From CAUZWH01 sp965247665 (GTDB lineage: Bacteria; Pseudomonadota; Alphaproteobacteria; SHVV01), in assembly GCA_965247665.1 (NCBI GenBank), contig CBDFHH010000005.1, positions 1,240,001-1,304,000 on the forward strand: 64,000 nt of DNA, written 5' to 3'. The position numbers and the translations under genes were made by a program. Below the pieces are notes generated by a model. That model saw nothing but the letters and a program-made list of their open reading frames with translations. It was not told the origin of the DNA and made no database searches. How positions within the stretch are numbered: the first letter of the stretch is position 1; every line of letters begins with the position of its first letter. Positions 54,790 through 64,000 of the stretch are shown one piece after another.

Positions 54790-55128
54790 GTGCCTGACCT
54801 ATTCCTGGTGCGCTGCAAACTGCGGCCCGAGCTTACCCCGACCTACGACGTGCAGCCGGCGGCGCCGGGCGAGCGGTTGGAAGGAGCGGCCCGCCACCTC
54901 CTACCACTGGGTTTAGTCGTCATTCTGGTCGCCGGTGTGATCGTTCTCGGCGCCGCGACCCCGACCGAAGCCGCGGCGGTGACGCTGGCGATCACGCCGA
55001 TCCTGCTGATCGTCTCGATGCAGGTGATCGCGCGGCAAGCCAACATCGAGAACCGCTGCCTGGTGATGAACCCGTTTCGCTATGCCGGGGTTGAACTCGA
55101 CGTCACTTGGGAGCGGGTAACACCCTAG
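54790..55128 (+). pseudogene. TRAP transporter large permease (DctM) fragment
   Basis: Only a central piece of DctM survives: YLVLRCK-like LFLVRCKLRPELTPTYDVQP, then RHLLPLGLVVILVAGVIVLG and ATPTEAAAVTLAI. A full DctM is about 430 residues with many more helices; the tail (CLVMNPFRYAGVELDVTW) does not match. So the permease has been lost or rearranged. It precedes an orphan substrate-binding protein by 166 bp. Confidence 0.6.
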
Positions 55129-55294
55129 CCTTGTGAACCGGAATCCCGTTTCCGCCGTGCGATCCTGCCGCGCCGATCATTATGTTGCTCTGCCCCGATG
55201 CGATCAGCCGGCCGGTCGACTGGATGTGGGCGAAATGACCGTTCGCGTGAAGAGTTGTAGACTCGCTTAATCCACTACGCTGAGGAGGATCTCC

Positions 55295-56278
55295 ATGTTG
55301 AAACGTCTGTTGACGCCGCTTATCGCAGCGGCATTCGTTGCAACCGCGCTTGCGGCAAAGACTCCGGTCCAGGCGCAACCCATCATTCTCAAAGGCACCA
55401 CGCCGTGGATCGCCGACTATTCGCTAAGCCAGCCCTTCTTCATGCTGCAGAAACTGGTGACCGAGCGGCTCAAGGGCAAACTCGTGATCAGCTATCTCGG
55501 CGGCGCCGAGGTGGTCCCGCCGTTCGAGCAGTTCGAGGCCCTGCGCAACGGCACGGTCGACGTCATCGTCGGCGTGGCGGCGTACTATACCGGCCAGATT
55601 CCGGAAGCCTCGGCCATCCTGCTGGCGCGCAAATCGCCCACCGAGCTGCGCAAGAACGGCTACTACGACATCATGCGCGACCTCCACGACAAGCACGGGG
55701 TCGTCTACCTGTCCAATGTCGGTGGCTCGCCCGGCAAGGGCTTCCGCATGTATTCGAAGGCCGAGATCACCAGTCCGGCAGACTTCAAGGGCAAGAAGTT
55801 CCGCGTTTCGCCGGTCTACGTTCCGCTGGTCAAGGCGTTGGGCGGCGTCCCGGTCAATATGAAGCCCTCCGAGGTCTATACCGCGCTCGAGCGCGGCACG
55901 GTCGATGGTTATGGCTGGGCCTATCTCGGGGTCAAGGATTTTGGCTGGTACGAGGTCAGCAAATACGTCATCGATCACCCCTTCTACTCGCTCGACACCT
56001 CGATCCTGTTCAACAAGGAGGTGTGGCAGGGTCTGCCGGCCGACGTGCGCGCCGCGCTTGAGAAGATCGGCGCCGATCTCGAAGTCGCGGTCGAGAAACG
56101 GCGTGAGGAGGAAAACGTCAAGGAGGACAAGCTGCTCAAGAATGTCGGTATGGAGTTCGTGAAATTCAGCGACAGCGTCGCCAAGAATTACGTCGAAGCG
56201 GCCTATACCGAACGCTGGAACAAGCTGATGGAAAAGAGCCCCGAGCTCGGCAAGAGGCTCAGGGCGTTGAGCGAATAG
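55295..56278 (+). CDS. dctP: TRAP transporter substrate-binding protein (DctP)
   Basis: A 327-residue periplasmic DctP-type protein with a Sec signal peptide (MLKRLLTPLIAAAFVATALA, cleavage near AAKTPVQAQ). Family features include ALRNGTVDVIVGVAAYYTG and the carboxylate-binding arginine region FRVSPVYVPLVKALGG. A strong GGAGGAT site precedes the ATG at 55295. It would need DctQM partners for uptake of an organic acid; only a permease fragment is present nearby, so it may be an orphan or serve another TRAP system. Confidence 0.88.
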   Translation: MLKRLLTPLIAAAFVATALAAKTPVQAQPIILKGTTPWIADYSLSQPFFMLQKLVTERLKGKLVISYLGGAEVVPPFEQFEALRNGTVDVIVGVAAYYTGQIPEASAILLARKSPTELRKNGYYDIMRDLHDKHGVVYLSNVGGSPGKGFRMYSKAEITSPADFKGKKFRVSPVYVPLVKALGGVPVNMKPSEVYTALERGTVDGYGWAYLGVKDFGWYEVSKYVIDHPFYSLDTSILFNKEVWQGLPADVRAALEKIGADLEVAVEKRREEENVKEDKLLKNVGMEFVKFSDSVAKNYVEAAYTERWNKLMEKSPELGKRLRALSE

Positions 56279-56386
56279 ACTTCTCGAAGAAGCCGTCCGG
56301 GCGGCTTTGCCGTTCGCGCTCGGCGTCGGGTCGGCGCCGCAGCGGTAGAGGCGGTGACGATCGGCGTAAACGGTGCGGCGGCCACG

Positions 56387-57247
<861 letters not shown>

Positions 57248-57362
57248 GTCGGCGGGATCCGTAAACGCGAGCTGGGGGTGTCGGCCGGCGAGACTGAAAT
57301 CGTCGAATGATTTGATGGGTCGTGGGGTCTTAAGTCAGTGATTTCTTGAGTGACTGTGCGCG

Positions 57363-57619
57363 GGTTTTGGTCTTTGAGCCCGAACATGGCGCGCGACGTC
57401 AGCGCGTCGTCGATGTCGGCGATCGGATCGTCGATGTCCTCGACCCGGGCCGACAACCGGATCGGAATGTCGCCGCTGCCGAGCTTGGCGCGGATCTCGG
57501 CCGCCGCAATTCCGGCTTCCGAGCTTGACCAACGGGCGGCACGGCCCGGTGTCGAACTCGGCGAGTTCGACAAGCGGCGTGTTGCCGACGAGGTCGAGGG
57601 CCGCTTTCGGGACCGCCAT
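57363..57619 (-). pseudogene. Cysteine synthase-type fragment and unknown second fragment
   Basis: Minus strand, 57500-57619: AALDLVGNTPLVELAEFDTG followed by PLVKLGSRN, the start of a PLP-dependent cysteine/cystathionine synthase. It breaks before the PLP lysine. A different frame then continues 57363-57515 as AEIRAKLGSGDIPIRL and VEDIDDPIADIDDALTSRAM, which is not a known cysteine synthase segment. Probably a deleted or fused pseudogene next to cysQ. The rest of 57248-57890 holds nothing recognisable. Confidence 0.45.
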
Positions 57620-57889
57620 CGGCGCGTGCCCGATCCGCCCGCCAATGCGGCGCGGTCGTTGTTCTGTGGCGGCCATTCGCGACAGCCATCCTCCCGAGTA
57701 GCGACCTTAGCGTGTGGACGAATCGCTGGCCAGGGCCCTCGTTGTAACCGTTTGCCACGACCCGCATGGCGGCTGGGGGCCAACAGGCGGCCGTCCGGTT
57801 TGTCCGCTGCATGTGAGCGTCAAAACGTTTTGTAGCTCGCTTTTGCCTTAAATCGAGATACAAAACATCTCTTGTGTCACCGGTGAGCG

Positions 57890-58700
57890 TCAAAAAAACT
57901 CCTTCCCTTCTGCGACATTCAGAAGAGCCGGATAAACGAACACGGCCGCCCGCCGACCGCTTCCGGGTACGATCACTCGCAAAATCCCGCCATTGCGCAA
58001 CACATCCAGCAGCCGACGTGCCGTGGCCCTCGGGATACCCGCCGAGGCCACAAAATCGGTGCTCTTGAAGATCGGCCGCTCAAATATCCAATCCAGGGCG
58101 CGGATGGCGTACGGGGAGCGCGTCATGCTCACTATCTGGTCTTTCATGCTTTCGTACAGGCTGAGAATGTCGCGAGTCTTGGTCAGATTCTCCTCGGCCT
58201 GCGCCCTGACCGCTTCAAGAAAGAACCGGCACCAACCGGTCCAGTCGTCGTCGCGGGAAACGGCGAGCAAGCCGTCATAGTAGGTGTCGCGCCGAGCCTC
58301 GAAATAGGCGCTGATGTAGAACGTGGGCGCACGGATGAGGTCGTGTTGCCACAGAAACAAAGGCACCAACATGCGCCCAGGCGGCCATTGCCGTCCAGAA
58401 ATGGGTGAAGGGCCTCAAACTCGGCGTGTAGAACCGCGAGTTGTACCAGTCGGTCGGGGGCGTCCTCGTGGATGTAGCGCTTCCACGCGCTCATCGCGTT
58501 CGGGAGCTTGTCCGCCCCGATGGGCACGAATGTGGCCTCGTCGATGGCGCAACCGAGCGGCCCGATCCAGTTGGGAGCACGTCGATACTCGCCGGGAGAC
58601 TTGCCATCGCCAAACTCCCCTTGTCGGTGGGAGGCGGAGCCCCAGACGGGAACGGAGCGCGAACAGCCGAGCCAAACCCCTATCCGAGGCCGCCGGCCGA
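57890..58700 (-). pseudogene. Fic family protein, frameshifted
   Basis: A Fic-type AMPylator broken by a one-base deletion. The upstream part reads APNWIGPLGCAIDEATFVPI and the catalytic HPFLDGNGRLG; the downstream part, in another frame, begins MLVPLFLWQHDLIRAPTFYI and runs YYDGLLAVSRDDDWTGWCRF to a winged-helix end. Inserting one C at about 58378 (GGGCGCATG to GGGCCGCATG) joins them. The 5' end is also shortened. The Fic core would modify proteins with AMP; here it is inactive unless the break is an assembly error. Confidence 0.65.
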
Positions 58701-59054
58701 AGCCGGGCCTGGAGCTGGCGGTTTGAAAACAGCCGCGAGTCAATCTCCCCACAGGGTCAAAAAACCCTGTTTTCCGCATCCAACCCGTCACCCTTCCACC
58801 GCCCCCAACACCCGTCACCGGGCCGGGCGTACAGCGGTTCACGCCTCATTCATGACAGCTCCTTCCAGCTGTTTGTTCCCAACCACAGGCTTGGACACCT
58901 CCACCCTCACTTCAAGGGCCCCGTCGCAGATCCGTTTGAACAAGGCCAGGGTTCGTTTGCGCTTGACTCGCGGCGGCACCGTAATTAGAACAAATCACGA
59001 ACAGAATAAAATGAGAACATGGAATGTCGCCCTGTTCTCGGGGAATGATTGCCA
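58700..59054. promoter_or_regulatory. imuA promoter region
   Basis: About 350 bp without a gene, AT-rich near its end. It holds the LexA-type box (listed separately) and an inverted repeat GAGAAC (59013-59018) / GTTCTC (59034-59039). The imuA promoter must be here; I see no strong -35/-10. Confidence 0.4.
58988..59002. promoter_or_regulatory. Alphaproteobacterial LexA (SOS) box GAAC-N7-GAAC
   Basis: The sequence GAAC-AAATCAC-GAAC matches the direct-repeat GTTC-N7-GTTC operator used by alphaproteobacterial LexA. It lies 52 bp before the imuA start in an AT-rich promoter context, exactly where SOS control of imuA-imuB-dnaE2 is known in this class. Confidence 0.75.
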
Positions 59055-60032
59055 ATGCTTGCTAAGCACGGAACCTTTGTCTCTCCTGCCTACACGCCGC
59101 CGCCCGACCCGACCGGCTCAACCGGCCCGGGCCGGCCGTTGCCGGTTCGCCCGAACATGTGCCGCCCGGCGGTGCGCTCGCCGCGATCGCGCGCCGGTGC
59201 GGTTGCCGACCTGCGCGCGGAAATCGACCGCATCGAGCGCCAGTCGCTCGATGCCTGCGCCGACGATCGCGTCGTCGGCCTCGGCGAACGCGAGATCGAT
59301 GCCGCGTTGCCGTGGGGCGGCCTGCCGCGCGGGGTGCTGCACGAGGTGGTGGCCGGCGACGTCGGTGTCGGCCACGGTTTTGTCGCGGCGATTCTGGGAC
59401 GCTTGGCGGCCGCCAAGGGATGCCGCGACAAGAAGATCCTGTGGTGCCTGCCGCCGGCCGGCTTGTACGAAACCGGCAATCTCTACGCCCCGGCCCTGGC
59501 CGCTTATGGTCTCGATCCGGGACGCCTACTGGTCGCCCGCGGCCGCCGCGACGCCGACATCCAGTGGGCGATGGAGGAAGGCCTGCGCTGCTCGGCGCTG
59601 TCAGCCGTGGTCGGCCAGGTCCGCAGTCTCGATTTGACGGCCAGCCGCTGTCTGCAGCTCGCCGCCCGGCGCAGCGGGGTCACCGCCTTTCTCCTGATGT
59701 CGAGGGGCGAGCAAGCGCGGTCGCGCCAGGAGTGGAGCGCCGCCGTCACCCGCTGGCGGATCACCTCGGCGCCGGCCGACGTGCCGGCGGCGGGGTCGCT
59801 GCACGGTACGGCATGGCAACTCGAGCTGGTGCGGTGCCGCGGCGGCTTGCCGCGGCAATGGCGGGTCGGCTTCGACACCAGCGGCACACAAGATCGAGCA
59901 GGGAAGGGGGTGGCACATGTCCCGGGTCGTTTCCGTGTGGCTACCGCGGTTTGCGACCGATCGCCTGTATCGGGTCGCACGCCGGCAGCCGACTCGGTCG
60001 CCGGCGAAACGGAACTCGCGGTCTCGGCTTGA
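59055..60032 (+). CDS. imuA: ImuA, SOS mutagenesis protein
   Basis: A 325-residue RecA/SulA-like ImuA protein, part of the ImuA-ImuB-DnaE2 translesion mutasome. Family blocks: ADLRAEIDRIERQSLDAC, EIDAALPWGGLPRGVLHEV, VVAGDVGVGHGFVAAILGRL, and GRLLVARGRRDADIQWAMEE. ATG at 59055 is preferred to TTG at 59049. The end overlaps imuB by 116 bp in another frame, longer than usual; the C-terminal 40 residues are suspect and may reflect a lost stop or frameshift. Confidence 0.85.
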   Translation: MLAKHGTFVSPAYTPPPDPTGSTGPGRPLPVRPNMCRPAVRSPRSRAGAVADLRAEIDRIERQSLDACADDRVVGLGEREIDAALPWGGLPRGVLHEVVAGDVGVGHGFVAAILGRLAAAKGCRDKKILWCLPPAGLYETGNLYAPALAAYGLDPGRLLVARGRRDADIQWAMEEGLRCSALSAVVGQVRSLDLTASRCLQLAARRSGVTAFLLMSRGEQARSRQEWSAAVTRWRITSAPADVPAAGSLHGTAWQLELVRCRGGLPRQWRVGFDTSGTQDRAGKGVAHVPGRFRVATAVCDRSPVSGRTPAADSVAGETELAVSA

Positions 60033-61821
60033 CCGCGACGCGGCGCCGCTGATTACGGCGGTGTCGATCCAGGGCGGGATACGGGTTGCCGCCGTCGATG
60101 CCAAGGCCGAGGCGGCGGGAATCATCCCCGGCATTACCTTGGCCGATGCCCGCGCGCTGGTACCCGGTCTCACGGTCGTGCCCGCCGATCCCCTTGCAGA
60201 TGTCAAGGAACTCGCCAGGTTGGCCGATTGGTGCGGGCGCTATTCACCCTGGACCAGTTGCGACACCACAGCCGGCGAAAGCGGCGGCGGGCTGCGACTC
60301 GACGTCACCGGTTGCGCGCATCTATTCGGCGGCGAGGGAGCGCTGCTGGCCGATCTGGTCGGCCGCCTCGATCGCCTCGGTTATGACGCGCGCGCCGCGC
60401 TTGCCGATTCCCCCGGTGCGGCCTGGGCGATTGCCCGGTTTACCCTTCTGACCGAGAGCCATCCGGGGCGGATCGTCGCCCCAGGACAGGCCCAGGCCGC
60501 ACTTCCCAACCTCTCCGTCGCCGCCCTGCGCTTGCCGGCCGAGATTGTGACGACGCTCGAGCGGCTTGGCCTCAAGACTATCGGCGATCTCGAAGCCGTG
60601 CCGCGGGTGACCCTGACGGCGCGGTTCGGCGACGAGCTGGTGACCCGCCTCGATCAGGCGATGAACCGCTGCTGCGAGCCGATCTCGCCACGACAGCCGG
60701 CGGCGGCGGTGCAGACCCGGGTGATCTTTGCCGAGCCTATCGGGCATCTCGACGATGTCGAACGGGCGACGCGGCAGTTGGTCGAGAAGGCCTGCGTCGA
60801 TCTCGGCCGACTGCAGCATGGGGCGCGCAAACTGGTGCTCGCGGTCTATCGTGTCGACGGCAAAATGGTGGCGGTCACGGTCGGCACCAGTCGGCCGGTG
60901 CGCGATCCGCATCACCTGACGCGCCTGTTCGCCGAGCATCTCGACAAGCTCGATCTCGGCTTTGGCGCCGACGCGATGGCACTGTTCGTCACCGTCAGCC
61001 ACCCGCTTGCCGCCGACCAGCTACAGCTCGAGCGCCGGGTCGGGCATGGCTGGTTGCCGAAGTCGCAGCTGACCCGGCCGCTGCTCGGCGACGCCGACAT
61101 CGAAGCCGCGACCGGGCTCGCCGACCCGGCTGCGCCGGGGCAACAATCCGCCGAGCTTGCCGCGTTGAGCGAAGCCGATGGCGAAGCGGCGATCGACCGG
61201 CTTGTCGATCGCTTGGGCAACCGCCTCGGCGCCGACAATATCGTGCGCTTTGCCCCCCATGCCAGCTTTCTGCCCGAACGCGCGGTGGCCGCTTACACGC
61301 CGCTCAGCGGCACCCGGCCGGGCCCGCCATCCGACCAAACGGTCGACATCGAGAGTCCCTGGCTGCGCGGACTGCCGCGTCCGCTGTGCCTGTTCCTGCG
61401 GCCCGAGCCGATCGAAGCGATGGCGCCGCTCCCCGACGCCCCACCGCTGCTGTTTCGCTGGCGCAAGCGGCTGCATCGGGTGACCTGGGCCGAGGGTCCG
61501 GAACGGCTCGGCACCGAATGGTGGCGCGAAGCCGGCCTGTCGGCGATGCCCGAGCCGTTGCGCACGCGCGATTATTTCCGTGTCGAGGATACCGACGGCC
61601 GCCGCTTCTGGCTCTACCGCAACGGCCTCTACCGGCCCGCCGGCGCGGCTCCGATCTTGGTGGTCGGCGACCGTGAAGCCGAGCCGGAAAAGCCGCACAG
61701 CCACGAACGTCGCAAGCTGGCCGCGGTGCCCAAAACCATGCAGCCGGAACTCGCCGCCGCTCGGCCTGCGACCCCAGCCGAGGGCGCTCCGACCTGGTTC
61801 GTGCATGGAATATTCAGCTAA
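59917..61821 (+). CDS. imuB: ImuB, inactive Y-family polymerase-like protein
   Basis: A 634-residue ImuB protein that bridges DnaE2 and the sliding clamp. The N-terminal VSVWLPRFATDRLYR lacks the catalytic acidic residues of active Y-family polymerases (no DxD after the first strand), consistent with a non-catalytic role. Other blocks: RVAAVDAKAEAAGIIPGI, a helix-hairpin-helix-like LERLGLKTIGDLEAVPRV, and the little-finger/tail region. The C-terminus (LWLYRNGLYRPA-like FWLYRNGLYRPAGAAP) is standard. It starts inside imuA. Confidence 0.92.
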   Translation: MSRVVSVWLPRFATDRLYRVARRQPTRSPAKRNSRSRLDRDAAPLITAVSIQGGIRVAAVDAKAEAAGIIPGITLADARALVPGLTVVPADPLADVKELARLADWCGRYSPWTSCDTTAGESGGGLRLDVTGCAHLFGGEGALLADLVGRLDRLGYDARAALADSPGAAWAIARFTLLTESHPGRIVAPGQAQAALPNLSVAALRLPAEIVTTLERLGLKTIGDLEAVPRVTLTARFGDELVTRLDQAMNRCCEPISPRQPAAAVQTRVIFAEPIGHLDDVERATRQLVEKACVDLGRLQHGARKLVLAVYRVDGKMVAVTVGTSRPVRDPHHLTRLFAEHLDKLDLGFGADAMALFVTVSHPLAADQLQLERRVGHGWLPKSQLTRPLLGDADIEAATGLADPAAPGQQSAELAALSEADGEAAIDRLVDRLGNRLGADNIVRFAPHASFLPERAVAAYTPLSGTRPGPPSDQTVDIESPWLRGLPRPLCLFLRPEPIEAMAPLPDAPPLLFRWRKRLHRVTWAEGPERLGTEWWREAGLSAMPEPLRTRDYFRVEDTDGRRFWLYRNGLYRPAGAAPILVVGDREAEPEKPHSHERRKLAAVPKTMQPELAAARPATPAEGAPTWFVHGIFS

Positions 61822-61828
61822 CGGGACC

Positions 61829-64000
<2,172 letters not shown>

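Noticed and set aside
58650..58664. A second GAAC-N7-GAAC match
   Set aside because: It lies inside the GC-rich Fic pseudogene, away from any start. One such match per about 65 kb per strand is expected by chance, so I do not call it a LexA box.

Overview
The window is GC-rich, densely coded bacterial chromosome, most likely from an alphaproteobacterium close to Rhodospirillales. Three things point there: split glycyl-tRNA synthetase (glyQ-glyS) downstream of polyprenyl synthetase, DUF2007, TrmN6-like methyltransferase and S49 peptidase genes; a direct-repeat GAAC-N7-GAAC LexA-type box in front of an imuA-imuB-dnaE2 cassette; and an hspQ-type gene. The assignment rests on gene order and motifs, since no search was possible.

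Layout. 0.2-5 kb: a glutathione transferase, a YihY/BrkB membrane protein, a broken two-gene unit (heme-oxygenase-like protein with an internal amber codon plus a frameshifted 75-codon gene) and a membrane adenylate cyclase. 5.4-10.2 kb: a minus-strand catabolic operon of amidohydrolase, cupin, a DddP-like M24 protein (DMSP-lyase family) and a CocE-type hydrolase. 10.5-12.6 kb: a TPR-methyltransferase fusion divergent from an intact paralogue of the broken heme-oxygenase-like gene. 12.7-34 kb: a transporter-rich stretch with eight EamA/DMT exporters and two MFS proteins. Among them lie small catabolic genes (EthD-like, alpha/beta hydrolase, NIPSNAP, maleate-isomerase-like, RidA), a bacterial end-joining locus (ligD, ku and a BRCT-TPR protein), a ChaC-like cyclotransferase and pncA.

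34-36.5 kb: HspQ, a crotonase-fold protein, then a decayed insertion next to tRNA-Pro(CGG), with an excisionase-like gene, an integrase N-terminus and a frameshifted unknown gene. 36.6-43.2 kb: a conserved housekeeping run (ispB-like, DUF2007, trmN6-like, S49 peptidase, glyQ, glyS) carrying a 74-bp inverted-repeat element that resembles an IS630-type MITE. 43.2-50 kb: a decayed secreted-protein gene, then GNAT, tag, VOC and ygfZ on the minus strand, followed by two glycosyltransferases and dihydroorotase on the plus strand.

50-57 kb: thiolase, beta-class GST, acyl-CoA synthetase, AcuI-like reductase, an orphan TRAP binding protein beside a TRAP permease fragment, and cysQ. 57-64 kb: cysteine synthase and Fic pseudogenes, then the SOS mutasome imuA-imuB-dnaE2, with dnaE2 running off the end.

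The parts most worth a second look are the DddP-like operon and its possible link to the distant AcuI-like gene, the BRCT-HTH-TPR protein beside LigD/Ku, the heme-oxygenase-like pair (one intact, one amber-interrupted), the EamA expansion, and several genes broken by a single nucleotide change, which may be real decay or assembly error.
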